A DNA stretch of 64,000 nt from Streptomyces sp. NBC_00572 (GCF_026341815.1 NZ_JAPENX010000001.1:2976001-3040000); one strand, 5' to 3'. Shown: positions 53,972-64,000, counted from the first letter of the stretch. The notes: generated from the sequence alone by a model not told the origin. Numbers and translations are program-made.

Positions 53972-55432
53972 ATGGGGGCGGACCAGATCAGGCGGTGGGA
54001 GTCGGGCGCACTCGCGCACGCCGTCACCGATCCCTTCGGCCAGGGCCCGTTGCCCTGGCTGCGCGGTTCCGAGAACTACTTCGACGACACCGGACAGATG
54101 GTCCCCTGGTACGCGGACGAGATCCTGGCCCGGGGCGGCAGCGGCGGCCCGCGCACGGCCGACGACGTACGCCGCCAGATCAAGGGTTTCGCGTCCGACG
54201 GGGCCGTGGCACCGGGCGAGTCGATCGACTTCCACATCACGGTGGATCCGCCGCAGCAGTTCTCGGTCGACGTCTACCGGATCGGTCACTACGGCGGCGA
54301 CGGCGCCGCGAAGATCACCACGAGCCCCCGGCTCTCCGGGATCGTCCAGCCGGCCCCGCTGACCGCCGACCGCACGGTCTCCTGCCACCACTGGTGGCAG
54401 TCCTGGCGGCTGCAGGTGCCCAGCTACTGGTCGATCGGCGCGTACGTCGCCGTCCTCACCACCGCCGACGGCTACCGCTCGCACATCCCCTTCACGGTCC
54501 GCGACAACCACCCGGCCGATCTGCTCCTCGTCCTCCCGGACGTGACCTGGCAGGCGTACAACCTCTACCCGGAGGACGGCCACACCGGCGCCAGCCTCTA
54601 CCACGCCTGGGACGAGGAGGGGCGGCTGCTCGGCGAGCAGGACGCGGCCGTCACCGTTTCCTTCGACCGTCCGTACGCGGGCGCGGGGCTGCCCCTCCAC
54701 GTCGGGCACGCCTACGACTTCATCCGTTGGGCCGAGCGCTACGGCTACGACCTGGCGTACGCCGAGACCCGCGACCTGCACGCGGGGCGGGTCGACCCGA
54801 GCCGCTACCGGGGCCTGGTCTTCCCGGGGCACGACGAGTACTGGTCGGCGCCGATGCGCAAGACCGTCGAACTCGCCCGCGACCAGGGCACGTCGCTGGT
54901 CTTCCTCTCCGCCAACACCATGTACTGGCAGGTGGAGCTGGGCCCTTCGCCGTCCGGGGTGCCGGACCGGCTCCTCACGTGCCGCAAGCGGCGCGGCCCC
55001 GGCCGCCCCGCGCTCTGGCGCGAGGTCGACCGGCCCGAGCAGCAGCTCCTCGGCATCCAGTACGCGGGCCGGGTGCCCGAACCGCACCCGCTGGTCGTGC
55101 GGAACGCCGAGCACTGGCTCTGGGAGGCCACCGGAGCCGGTGACGGCGACGAGCTCCCCGGCCTGGTCGCGGGCGAGGCCGACCGCTACTTCCCGCGTAC
55201 GGCGCTGCCCGAGCACCAGGGCCGCATCCTGCTCGCCCACTCGCCCTACCGGGACGGCGACGGGGCACTCCGGCACCAGGAGACGAGTCTCTACCGGGCG
55301 CCCTCGGGCGCCTGGGTCTTCGCCTCCGGCACCTTCGCCTGGTCGCCGTCGCTCGACCGGCCGGGCCATGTCGACGCCCGCGTCCAGCGCGCCACCGCGA
55401 ACCTCCTCGACCGGATCTGCAAGAGGGACTGA
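53972..55432 (+). CDS. N,N-dimethylformamidase beta-subunit-like protein
   Basis: 486 aa from ATG 53972 (GAGGGGC upstream). N-terminal beta-sandwich (about 70-190: SIDFHITVDPPQQFSVDVYRIG, CHHWWQSWRLQVP) and a C-terminal Rossmann/glutamine-amidotransferase-like half (LVFPGHDEYWSAPMRKTVE, FLSANTMYWQVE) match the DMFase large-subunit C-terminal family. No small-subunit gene is present and the protein is shorter than DmfA2, so amide hydrolysis is unproven. Sits between purD and purC. Confidence 0.82.
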   Translation: MGADQIRRWESGALAHAVTDPFGQGPLPWLRGSENYFDDTGQMVPWYADEILARGGSGGPRTADDVRRQIKGFASDGAVAPGESIDFHITVDPPQQFSVDVYRIGHYGGDGAAKITTSPRLSGIVQPAPLTADRTVSCHHWWQSWRLQVPSYWSIGAYVAVLTTADGYRSHIPFTVRDNHPADLLLVLPDVTWQAYNLYPEDGHTGASLYHAWDEEGRLLGEQDAAVTVSFDRPYAGAGLPLHVGHAYDFIRWAERYGYDLAYAETRDLHAGRVDPSRYRGLVFPGHDEYWSAPMRKTVELARDQGTSLVFLSANTMYWQVELGPSPSGVPDRLLTCRKRRGPGRPALWREVDRPEQQLLGIQYAGRVPEPHPLVVRNAEHWLWEATGAGDGDELPGLVAGEADRYFPRTALPEHQGRILLAHSPYRDGDGALRHQETSLYRAPSGAWVFASGTFAWSPSLDRPGHVDARVQRATANLLDRICKRD

Positions 55433-55520
55433 GCGGGGGGTCACAGGGCCTGGCGGCCGGAGCCGCCCGGATGTGCGAGAGAATCGGACACGCTCCTGGA
55501 TCAACCTACGCGGAGGAACC

Positions 55521-56429
55521 GTGTCCGGATTCGTAGAAAAGCCCGAGCCCGTTCAGGTCCCGGGCCTCACCCATCTCCACACGGGCAAGGTGCGCGACCT
55601 GTACCGGAACGAGGCCGGTGACCTCGTGATGGTGGCGAGCGACCGCATGTCCGCGTACGACTGGGTGCTGCCCACCGAGATCCCCGACAAGGGCCGGGTG
55701 CTGACCCAGCTCTCCCTGTGGTGGTTCGACCAGCTCTCCGACCTGGTCCCCCACCACGTGCTCTCGACCGAGCTGCCGGCCGGCGCCCCCGCCGACTGGG
55801 CGGGCCGCACCACCGTCTGCAAGTCGCTGGCCATGGTCCCGGTCGAGTGCGTGGCCCGCGGCTACCTCACCGGCTCCGGCCTCCTGGAGTACAACGAGTC
55901 CCGCACGGTGTGCGGCCTCGCGCTCCCCGAGGGCCTCAGCGACGGCTCCGAGCTGCCCGCCCCGATCTTCACCCCGGCCACCAAGGCCGCGGTCGGCGAC
56001 CACGACGAGAACGTGTCGTACGAGGAGGTCGCCCGCCAGGTCGGCGCCGAGACGGCCGCGGAGCTGCGCCGGACGACCCTCGCCGTGTACGGCCGCGCCC
56101 GGGACATCGCCCGCGAGCGCGGGATCATCCTCGCCGACACCAAGTTCGAGTTCGGCTTCGACGGGGAGACGCTGATCCTCGGCGACGAGGTCCTCACCCC
56201 GGACTCCTCGCGCTTCTGGCCGGCCGACCAGTGGGAGCCGGGCCGCGCCCAGCCCTCGTACGACAAGCAGTTCGTCCGGAACTGGCTGACCTCCCCGGCC
56301 TCCGGCTGGGACCGCAAGAGCGAGCAGCCGCCGCCGCCCCTCCCGCAGGAGATCGTGGACGCCACGCGCGCCAAGTACCTGGAGGCGTACGAGCTGCTGA
56401 CCGGCAAGGCCTGGTCCGACAGCTTCTGA
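55521..56429 (+). CDS. purC: SAICAR synthetase
   Basis: 302 aa from GTG 55521 with CGGAGGAA 4 bp upstream. HTGKVRDLYR, SDRMSAYDW, VECVARGYLTGS, FTPATKA and DTKFEFGF are the SAICAR synthetase motifs; TPDSSRFWP binds ATP/metal. Joins CAIR and aspartate in IMP synthesis. Followed by its own terminator. Confidence 0.97.
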   Translation: MSGFVEKPEPVQVPGLTHLHTGKVRDLYRNEAGDLVMVASDRMSAYDWVLPTEIPDKGRVLTQLSLWWFDQLSDLVPHHVLSTELPAGAPADWAGRTTVCKSLAMVPVECVARGYLTGSGLLEYNESRTVCGLALPEGLSDGSELPAPIFTPATKAAVGDHDENVSYEEVARQVGAETAAELRRTTLAVYGRARDIARERGIILADTKFEFGFDGETLILGDEVLTPDSSRFWPADQWEPGRAQPSYDKQFVRNWLTSPASGWDRKSEQPPPPLPQEIVDATRAKYLEAYELLTGKAWSDSF

Positions 56430-56439
56430 GTTCCCGGGC

Positions 56440-56475
56440 CCCCGTGCCCCCGGCGCTCGCGTCGGGGGCACGGGG
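56440..56475 (+). terminator. Terminator of purC
   Basis: 12-bp arms CCCCGTGCCCCC / GGGGGCACGGGG with a 12-nt loop. Confidence 0.8.
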
Positions 56476-56500
56476 TGAGGGCATGTGTCAGGGCACGAGA

Positions 56501-56529
56501 AAGCCCCCGGTCGATTCGACCGGGGGCTT
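56501..56529 (-). terminator. Terminator of the first tRNA-Gly(GCC)
   Basis: 14-bp arms AAGCCCCCGGTCGA with its complement at 56516-56529, six bases past the tRNA. Confidence 0.8.
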
Positions 56530-56534
56530 CTTCA

Positions 56535-56610
56535 TGGAGCGGACGACGAGATTCGAACTCGCGACCCTCACCTTGGCAAGGTGATGCTCTACCAACTGAG
56601 CCACGTCCGC
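56535..56610 (-). tRNA. tRNA-Gly(GCC), copy 1
   Basis: Minus strand GCGGACG acceptor, anticodon GCC in CTTGCCAAG reading GGC, GTTCGAATC T loop, encoded CCA. Identical over 78 bp to the copy at 60465. Confidence 0.96.
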
Positions 56611-56632
56611 ATGCGCCGTAGCGCGGAGCCAA

Positions 56633-57277
56633 CTATACCCAACCTTTCGCCTGTGCGAGACGCACTGCCGTGTGCCGGTTCTCGGCACCGAGCTTCGCGG
56701 CGGCCGAGGAGAGGTAGTTCCGGACGGTTCCGGGGGAGAGTGAGGCGCGCCGGGCGATCTCCGCGACGGGCGCCCCGTCGGCGGAGAATTCGAGCACCTC
56801 GGCCTCCCGCGCGGTCAGTGGGGAGTCCCCGGCGGCGATGGCGTCGGCCGCCAACTCCGGGTCCACGTAACGGTTTCCGGCGTGCACGGTACGGATGATC
56901 TCGGCGAGCCGCTGGGCGCTGACGGTCTTCGGGACGAAGCCGCGGACGCCGGCCGAGAGGGCCCGCTTGAGGTGGCCCGGGCGGCCGTGACCGGTCACGA
57001 TCATGGTGCGGCAGCCGGGCAGTTCGTCCCGCAGAACTGTGGCGACCGTCACACCGTCGGCGCCCGGCATCTGCAGATCGAGCACGGCGACATCGGGTCG
57101 GTGGGCGCGGGCCATGGCGAGCGCCTCGGGACCGGTGGCGGCCTCGGCGACGACGACGAGATCGTCCTCAAGACCGAGCAGCGCGGCGAGCGCACCACGG
57201 ATCAGATGCTCGTCGTCGGCGAGCAGGACGCGCAGGGGTGCCGATACGGGTACGGGTAGGGACCCAGTCGCGGTCAT
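56633..57277 (-). CDS. NarL/LuxR-type response regulator
   Basis: 214 aa. Receiver with DDE at 21-23, phospho-acceptor Asp67 in VLDLQMPG, Thr in IVTGHGR and Lys in FVPKTVS; C-terminal LuxR HTH (LTAREAEVLEFSADG, VAEIARRASLSPGTVRNYLSSAAAKLG). The NYLSS form is typical of DesR-like regulators paired with HisKA_3 kinases. ATG overlaps the kinase stop by 4 bp. Probably acts on the ABC operon promoter at 60361. Confidence 0.94.
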   Translation of the reverse strand: MTATGSLPVPVSAPLRVLLADDEHLIRGALAALLGLEDDLVVVAEAATGPEALAMARAHRPDVAVLDLQMPGADGVTVATVLRDELPGCRTMIVTGHGRPGHLKRALSAGVRGFVPKTVSAQRLAEIIRTVHAGNRYVDPELAADAIAAGDSPLTAREAEVLEFSADGAPVAEIARRASLSPGTVRNYLSSAAAKLGAENRHTAVRLAQAKGWV

Positions 57278-58548
57278 CGGTCCGCCCCCGTCCGGGGCAC
57301 GGGGATCCGGGCCGTCACCAGGAACGTACCGCCGTCACCCGGCCCGGCCTCAAGCGTCCCGCCGACCGCGGCGAGCCGCTCCCGCAGCCCCACGAGCCCG
57401 GTTCCGGCACCCGAACCGCCGCCACCGGCCCCGCCACCGCCGCCGTCCCCCGCACCCACCCGCACCCCGTCGTTCTCCACCGTCAGCAGCACCGTGTCCT
57501 CCTCCTTCCGCACGGCGATCGTGCAGCGCCGCGCGTCCCCGTGCCGCAGTACGTTCGTCGTGGTCTCCCGGACCACCCAGCCGAGCGCCGACCGGACCTG
57601 ATCGGGCAGGTCGAGCCCGGGCCCCGGGGAGTCGACGGCGCAGTCGATGCCGGCCGCGCCGAGCACGCCCCGCGCGCCCTCCAGTTCCACCCGCAGGTCC
57701 GCCTCGCGGTAGCCGCGCACGACGTCCCGTACCTCTCGCTGGGACTCCTGCGCGATGCGCTGGACCTCGATCATCTGGTCGACGGCCTCCGGGCGTTCGC
57801 GCCGCGCGAGCTGGACGGCCAGCTCGCTCTTGAGGGCGATCACGGAGAGGTTCCGGCCGAGGATGTCGTGCAGGTCACGCCCGAAGCGCAGCCGTTCCTC
57901 GGCGACCGCGAGCCGGGCCTGTACGTCGCGGGCCTCGCGCAGTTCGAAGACGACGCCGAGCACCCAGAGCGAGAGGCGGACGGTGACGGCGAGCCAGCCG
58001 GTGATGAAGGCGACGCTCGTCACGGTCGTGAGGGTCTGTGTCGTGTCCCGGCCGGTGAGCGGCACGAGGGCCAGGAGCACGCCGGCCAGGAGCGCCTGGT
58101 GCAGGGCGGTGGTCCGGCCGGGATGGATCAGGCAGTGCCCGGAGAGGAAGGGGACGAGCGCCGCCCCGAGCATCCCCGGCAGCAGCCCGGTCAGGTCGGC
58201 GGTGGCCGCTTCCAGGAGGACGGCTCCGGCGGTCGCGGCCCCGGCCGCCGCGGCGGGCAGCACCTCACGCGGCGGGAGTACGGTCCCGGGCCTCAGGTAC
58301 GCGTCCATGGCGCGGCGCAGGAAGCGGTGGCCGAGCACTCCGTTGGCGAGGTTCAGCAGCGGGGCGACGACGACGAGGACGAGCGGGGCCTCGTGCCGGA
58401 CCGGCCGGATCAGGAGCATCAGCCCGAGGACGAACACGGCGGACCACAGCAGCATGTACGCGGTGACGCGGGTGTAGAGGTCGACCTTGGCCAGGCCGCT
58501 CCGGCCGCTCCAGCTCTTCACGGGCGAAGGCCCTTCCCTCGATGACAC
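57274..58548 (-). CDS. HisKA_3 (DesK-like) sensor histidine kinase
   Basis: 424 aa from GTG 58548, two bases after the permease stop. Five or six membrane helices to about residue 195, phospho-acceptor in GRDLHDILGRNLSVIALK, HATPase with RETTTNVLRHG and GTGLVGLRERLA. A Gly/Ser-rich loop lies in the ATP lid (GGGGGAGGGGSGAG). Senses membrane or drug stress in related systems such as LiaS/DesK (family knowledge). Confidence 0.93.
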   Translation of the reverse strand: MSSREGPSPVKSWSGRSGLAKVDLYTRVTAYMLLWSAVFVLGLMLLIRPVRHEAPLVLVVVAPLLNLANGVLGHRFLRRAMDAYLRPGTVLPPREVLPAAAAGAATAGAVLLEAATADLTGLLPGMLGAALVPFLSGHCLIHPGRTTALHQALLAGVLLALVPLTGRDTTQTLTTVTSVAFITGWLAVTVRLSLWVLGVVFELREARDVQARLAVAEERLRFGRDLHDILGRNLSVIALKSELAVQLARRERPEAVDQMIEVQRIAQESQREVRDVVRGYREADLRVELEGARGVLGAAGIDCAVDSPGPGLDLPDQVRSALGWVVRETTTNVLRHGDARRCTIAVRKEEDTVLLTVENDGVRVGAGDGGGGGAGGGGSGAGTGLVGLRERLAAVGGTLEAGPGDGGTFLVTARIPVPRTGADR

Positions 58549-58550
58549 GT

Positions 58551-59330
58551 TCAGCGCCGGGGCTCCCAGCGGAACCACCGCTGGACGGCGAACACCGACA
58601 TCATGATCCAGGCCACCGTGACCGCCGTCGCCCCCAGCAGGTCCCCCGCCTCCGCGCCGCCGGCCCAGCCGGCCCGTACGAGCGTCATGACCCCGGTCGC
58701 CGGAAGCAGTTCACAGAAGGCCGCGAGCCGTTCGGGAAGCATGGAGAGGGGGACGAAGAGCCCGGAGCCGATGGAGGAGATCAGGACCAGCGGCAGGGCG
58801 GTGAGCTGGGCGCTCTCGGGTGTGCGGGTGACGGCCGAGGTTGCCGCGGCGAGGGCGGTGAGCAGGACGGTGCCGAGGACGACGCCGGCCAGGAGCAGAT
58901 CGGGCCGGGCGGGTGCGGGCAGGTCGAGGACGGCGATGCCGCCGATCGTCAGGACGGTGCACTGGGTGAGGGCGAGCGTGGCGGCCGGCAGGGCGATCCC
59001 GGTGAGGATCTCGGGGTCGGTCGGTTCGCCCGTACGCAGCCGCTTGAGGACGAGGGCTTCGCGGCGGGCGACGAAGGCGGCGACGAGGTTGCTGTACACG
59101 CCGATGAGGAGGCCCATGCCGATGGCGCCGGTCACGGCGACCTCGGCGATGCTCGTGCCCGCCTTGCCGAGGTCGGCGCTCCGGAGGGAGCTGCGGACCG
59201 CTTCGACCATGAGGAGGGGGACGAGGAGGGCGCCGAAGAGCGCGGTGCGGTTGCGGAGGAGGAGCGTCAGCTCGGCCCGCCCGAGCGCGACGAGCCGCGT
59301 GGGGGAGGGGATCTGGGCGAGAGCGCTCAT
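58551..59330 (-). CDS. ABC-2 type permease
   Basis: 259 aa, six helices. LGRAELTLLLRNRTALFGALLVPL start, RTGEPTDPEILTGIALPA loop, PLVLISSIGSGLFVPLSMLPE near the end as in drug-export ABC-2 permeases. ATG overlaps the ATPase stop by 4 bp. Confidence 0.93.
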   Translation of the reverse strand: MSALAQIPSPTRLVALGRAELTLLLRNRTALFGALLVPLLMVEAVRSSLRSADLGKAGTSIAEVAVTGAIGMGLLIGVYSNLVAAFVARREALVLKRLRTGEPTDPEILTGIALPAATLALTQCTVLTIGGIAVLDLPAPARPDLLLAGVVLGTVLLTALAAATSAVTRTPESAQLTALPLVLISSIGSGLFVPLSMLPERLAAFCELLPATGVMTLVRAGWAGGAEAGDLLGATAVTVAWIMMSVFAVQRWFRWEPRR

Positions 59331-60301
59331 CGGGAGGCCTCCAGTGCGGCTCGGGACGCCTCCGGTGCGGCGGGTGCGTCGGACGGGAGTGTCTGCGCGG
59401 CGATGTCGAGGAAGGCCTCTTCGAGCGAGGCGGACCGCGCGTCGAGCCCTTCGAGGCGTACGTCCTCGTCCCGGGCCCAGCCGAGGAGCACGGCGAGGTC
59501 GTCCTGGAGCGATTCGGTACGGATCTCGATCCGCCCGCCGTCCTCGGCGGCCCGCAGGCGCAGCGGCAGCCGGGCGGCGGGGACGCCGGCGGGGAGGGTG
59601 AAGCGGATGCGGGCGGGCCGGGCGGCGGTGACCTCGGCCGGTGTTCCGGTGAGGACGATCTGCCCGCGGTGCATGATCGCGAGCCGGTCGGCGAGGGTCT
59701 CGGCCTCCTCCAGGTAGTGGGTGGTGAGGAGCACGGTGGTGCCGCCGTCGCGGAGGGCGCGGACGAGTTCCCAGGTGTCGCGGCGGCCCTCGGCGTCGAG
59801 GCCGGTGGTGGGTTCGTCGAGGAAGAGGACCTCGGGGCGGCCGAGGAGTGCGAGGGCGAGGTCGAGGCGGCGTCGTTCGCCGCCGGACAGCTGCTTGACC
59901 CGCACGTCTTCGCGACCGGTGAGCCCGGTGGCGCCGAGGGCTTCGTCGGCGGGCCGGGCGTGGGTGGTGCAACCTGCCCACATCCGTACGGTTTCGGCCA
60001 CGGTCAGATCGGAGGGGAAGCCGCCTTCCTGGAGCATCACGCCGATCCGGGGGCGGACGGCGGCCCGTTCGCGGTACGGGTCGTGGCCGAGGACGCGGGC
60101 GGTGCCGGCGCTCGGGGCGGCGAGGCCTTCGAGGAGTTCGACGGTGGAGGTCTTCCCGGCGCCGTTGGTGCCGAGGAGGGCGAAGATCTCGCCGCGGGGG
60201 ACGGTGAAGGAGATGCCGCGTACGGCCTCGAAGTCGCCGGAGTAGCCGCGGCGGAGGCCTTCCGCCTCGATCGCGGGGGTCGCACGGGTCGCGTTGGTCA
60301 T
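59327..60301 (-). CDS. ABC transporter ATP-binding protein (drug exporter type)
   Basis: 324 aa. Walker A GTNGAGKTS, signature LSGGERRRLDLALAL, Walker B VLFLDEPTTGLDA, H-loop TTHYLEEAE; DrrA-like C-terminal extension. First gene of the four-gene unit ATPase-permease-kinase-regulator (all overlapping or within 2 bp), a drug or membrane-stress export module that senses its own need. Confidence 0.94.
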   Translation of the reverse strand: MTNATRATPAIEAEGLRRGYSGDFEAVRGISFTVPRGEIFALLGTNGAGKTSTVELLEGLAAPSAGTARVLGHDPYRERAAVRPRIGVMLQEGGFPSDLTVAETVRMWAGCTTHARPADEALGATGLTGREDVRVKQLSGGERRRLDLALALLGRPEVLFLDEPTTGLDAEGRRDTWELVRALRDGGTTVLLTTHYLEEAETLADRLAIMHRGQIVLTGTPAEVTAARPARIRFTLPAGVPAARLPLRLRAAEDGGRIEIRTESLQDDLAVLLGWARDEDVRLEGLDARSASLEEAFLDIAAQTLPSDAPAAPEASRAALEASR

Positions 60302-60360
60302 GTGTCCAGGCTTCCGGCGGCGCGGCCCGTCCGGCAGTGCGCGCTGTCACCACCCGTTTC

Positions 60361-60372
60361 TGACAAATGTCA
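60361..60372. promoter_or_regulatory. Palindrome TGACAAATGTCA before the ABC operon
   Basis: Arms TGACA/TGTCA around AA, about 60 bp upstream of the ATPase start; candidate site for the LuxR-type regulator. Confidence 0.5.
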
Positions 60373-60428
60373 TGGGGGTGGCGGGAGTCGGGGGCACTCG
60401 GGGCTCATGAGACACAGGGGGATACGCC

Positions 60429-60460
60429 GAAGGCCCCGGTTCCAGAGAACCGGGGCCTTC
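60429..60460 (-). terminator. Terminator of the second tRNA-Gly(GCC)
   Basis: 14-bp perfect arms GAAGGCCCCGGTTC with 60447-60460 and loop CAGA. Confidence 0.85.
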
Positions 60461-60464
60461 GATC

Positions 60465-60540
60465 TGGAGCGGACGACGAGATTCGAACTCGCGACCCTCA
60501 CCTTGGCAAGGTGATGCTCTACCAACTGAGCCACGTCCGC
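60465..60540 (-). tRNA. tRNA-Gly(GCC), copy 2
   Basis: Same sequence as the copy at 56535, including encoded CCA; anticodon GCC. Confidence 0.96.
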
Positions 60541-60622
60541 ATTTTGCTGCCGCTCAGCTTTCACTGGGCGGTGCGAGCACCACTCTACCTGATGCACCGG
60601 AGTGCTCGGTCTTGCGATGCAG

Positions 60623-60694
60623 AGCGGGTGACAGGAATTGCACACTGCGCCTTCCCCCTGGAAGGGGGATGTTCTGCTACTGAACTACACCCGC
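60623..60694 (-). tRNA. tRNA-Gly(UCC)
   Basis: Minus strand GCGGGTG acceptor with CACCCGC, anticodon TCC in CTTCCAGG reading GGA, TGCAATTCC T loop; CCA not encoded. 82 bp from the GCC copy, probably one transcript. Confidence 0.95.
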
Positions 60695-60828
60695 ACGCTG
60701 CGTGAGGTGGGGCTTTGCGGCCTCGCCCCTCGGCGTGTTCCAGACTTTAGCGGATCATGGGGGGTGCAATGCAAATCGGCTCGCCCCGCCCCGTCGGCGG
60801 GCCGGGGTCCCGCCGGGTCCGCGCTGCC

Positions 60829-61170
60829 TCAACTCGCGGCGCGGAAGGCCTCGTAGACCCGCTTCGGGATCCGGCCGCGGGCGGGCACCTCCATCTTGTT
60901 GGACTGTGCCCAGGCGCGGACCGCCGCCGGGTCGGGGGCGAGGGAGGTGTGGGTGTACGTCTCCAGGGAGGGGCTCCGGCCGGTCAGGGCCCTGGCCGGC
61001 AGCTTGCGTCCGGCGGCGAGGTACGGGGCGAGAGCCTTGCGGAGTTTCTTTGCATTGGCAGCATTCAGGTCGATCTCGTACATCTTCCCGTCGAGGCCGA
61101 ACGCGACCGTTTCAGCCGCTTCTCCGCCGTCCATGTCGTCGGAGATTGTGACCACCACACGCTGAGCCAC
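60829..61170 (-). CDS. lsr2: Lsr2-family nucleoid-associated silencer
   Basis: 113 aa from GTG 61170 with AGGAAAGGA upstream. N-terminal dimerisation domain (RVVVTISDDMDGGEA, ETVAFGLDGKMYEIDL), linker, and C-terminal DNA-binding domain with the minor-groove RGR motif in VPARGRIPKRVYEAF. Binds AT-rich DNA and silences foreign and secondary-metabolite genes. Its own upstream region is the most AT-rich part of the window. Confidence 0.96.
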   Translation of the reverse strand: MAQRVVVTISDDMDGGEAAETVAFGLDGKMYEIDLNAANAKKLRKALAPYLAAGRKLPARALTGRSPSLETYTHTSLAPDPAAVRAWAQSNKMEVPARGRIPKRVYEAFRAAS

Positions 61171-61254
61171 GGATATCGGTCCTTTCCTGCGGCCGACGCC
61201 GCAGAGGGGGCGCTTGTGGCGCCTCTGACGTGCGGCGATGCCGACCGTACGGCT

Positions 61255-61395
61255 GTGCCGGGACAATGCTGATTTCTTCTCGATTCCTTTGTACAGCGGT
61301 GGGCGTCGCATTGTGAAGCCCTGGCAATTGTTTCAGCGTGTCCCGGTGCAATGAGGTACGCAATATTTCACTCGAATTTTGCGTGGGTGTGCCCC
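61255..61395. promoter_or_regulatory. AT-rich promoter region between lsr2 and purS
   Basis: Contains GCAATATTTCACTCGAATTT, CAATTGTTTC and TTGTACAG within DNA otherwise above 70% GC. Likely holds the lsr2 promoter and an Lsr2 autoregulatory site. The remaining gap to 61537 carries the purS promoter, with TAGAAT at 61477-61482 as -10 candidate. Confidence 0.5.
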
Positions 61396-61537
61396 GTCGG
61401 GGGGCGTGCGCTGTGTTCGCTGGTGGAGCGGCGCCGTGGCCTGGCTTTTGGAGGATCCTTCAGATCTCTACCCGCGTAGAATTTGGAGACAGGTACGCTG
61501 AGGGAACCGCCCACGCAACACACCACCGGGAGTGCCA

Positions 61538-61783
61538 GTGGCACGCGTCGTAGTCGACGTCATGCTCAAGCCGGAGATCCTCGACCCTCAGGGGCAGGCG
61601 GTGCAGCGTGCACTGCCCCGCCTGGGATTCGCCGGAATCGCCGACGTCCGTCAGGGGAAGCGTTTCGAGCTGGAGGTGGAGGGACCGGTCGACGATGCCG
61701 CCCTCGCCCGCATCCATGAGATGGCCGAAACCTTCCTTGCCAACACTGTGATCGAAGACTTCATCGTGAAGGTGGAGTCGTGA
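61538..61783 (+). CDS. purS: FGAM synthase subunit PurS
   Basis: 81 aa from the second of two close GTGs (61538), which has GGGAG at proper distance. [19 protein letters not shown] and [10 protein letters not shown] are the PurS fold. Forms the PurLQS complex with the next two genes and links PurQ to PurL. Stop overlaps the purQ start by 4 bp. Confidence 0.96.
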   Translation: MARVVVDVMLKPEILDPQGQAVQRALPRLGFAGIADVRQGKRFELEVEGPVDDAALARIHEMAETFLANTVIEDFIVKVES

Positions 61784-62459
61784 CCGCACGCATCGGCGTC
61801 GTCACGTTCCCCGGAACGCTCGACGACCAGGACGCGCTGCGTGCCGCCCGCCTCGCGGGCGCCGAACCCGTATCGCTCTGGCACCGCGACAAGGACCTCA
61901 AGCAGGTCGACGCCGTGGTCCTGGCCGGCGGTTTCTCCTATGGCGACTACCTGCGGGCCGGAGCCATCTCCCGCTTCTCGCCGGTGATGGAGACGATCAT
62001 CGAGCAGGCGAAGGCGGGCATGCCCGTCCTCGGTATCTGCAACGGCTTCCAGATCCTCACCGAGGCCCATCTGCTGCCGGGCGCGATGCTGCGCAACAAC
62101 CACCTCCACTTCATCTGCCGCGACCAGAAGCTGCGGGTGGAGAACGCGGAGACCGCCTGGACCTCGGACTACACCGAGGGCCAGGAGATCGAGGTCCCGC
62201 TCAAGAACATGGACGGCCGGTACGTCGCCGACGAGCGCGTCCTCGACGAGCTGGAGGCCGAGGGGCGGGTCGCCTTCCGCTACCTCGACGTCAACCCCAA
62301 CGGCTCGCTGCGTGACATCGCGGGCATCACCAACGCCGCGGGCAACGTGGTCGGCCTCATGCCGCACCCCGAGCACGCCGTCGAGCCGCTCGTCGGCACC
62401 GGGAAGACGGACGGCCTCGGTTTCTTCACCTCGATCCTCAAGAAGCTGGTCAACGCCTG

Positions 62460-62460
<1 letters not shown>
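61780..62460 (+). CDS. purQ: FGAM synthase glutaminase subunit PurQ
   Basis: 226 aa from a GTG in GTGA overlap. Class I glutamine amidotransferase: nucleophile Cys87 in GICNGFQ, His and Glu in MPHPEHAVE. Supplies ammonia to PurL. Stop and the purL ATG share one base (TGATG). Confidence 0.97.

Positions 62461-64000
<1,540 letters not shown>

Noticed and set aside
56535..60540. Genomic island integrated at tRNA-Gly
   Set aside because: No integrase, excisionase or other mobile gene lies between the tRNA copies, the repeats are whole tRNA genes, and the operon has normal GC.

Overview
The window is a high-GC (about 70% or more) actinobacterial chromosome segment, almost certainly Streptomyces. 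Evidence: codon use with G/C in nearly every third position, the adjacent SigF-type sigma genes, the tadA/upp neighbourhood, an Lsr2-type nucleoid protein, a dnaX-purD-purC-lsr2-purSQL order that I recall from S. coelicolor, and many GTG or possibly leaderless starts. No phage, IS element, CRISPR array or PKS/NRPS cluster was seen.

Layout. 1-4421: end of a sensor kinase followed by a translationally coupled membrane glycosylation pair (GT2 fused to GtrA, then a GT-C transferase). 4422-12029: exporters with their regulators (DHA2 MFS + TetR; DHA2 MFS + MarR), a TetR/SDR divergent pair and a lipoprotein. 12080-14072: two SigB/SigF-family sigma genes. 14215-15323: Dabb protein, a 54-aa membrane peptide, a gene-free but strongly structured stretch (candidate RNA), and tRNA-Ser(CGA). 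15391-20484: tRNA deaminase tadA with partner, upp, a LytR_C protein and a HerA-like ATPase. 20499-27669: secreted M28 peptidase, HhH protein, prolyl aminopeptidase, small hydrolase, UvrA-like ABC protein with a divergent TetR. 27695-46660: mainly accessory metabolism and regulation (WrbA-like quinone reductase, CsoR/CstR-type sensor, His-rich MFS exporter, hydrolases, ABC/FtsX exporter, small secreted proteins). 46773-64000: housekeeping block with TetR, tRNA-Ser(GGA), SRP RNA, dnaX, purD, a degenerate peptidase-like membrane protein, a dimethylformamidase-like protein, purC, two identical tRNA-Gly(GCC) around a two-component/ABC operon, tRNA-Gly(UCC), lsr2, and purS-purQ-purL (purL runs off the end).

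How the parts work together. PurD, PurC, PurS, PurQ and PurL carry out early and middle steps of de novo IMP synthesis, while Upp salvages uracil. Most exporters sit next to a one-component regulator, with inverted repeats in the shared promoter that look like its operators. The most unusual observations are (i) tandem duplications that span the stop codon of five separate genes, (ii) a noncoding stretch at about 14915-15165 with nested stems and two mutually exclusive G6/C6 hairpins, (iii) two TetR-type operators built on the same TAC-GGT-GTA core at two drug-resistance loci, and (iv) an M48-peptidase-like membrane protein without its zinc motif between purD and purC.
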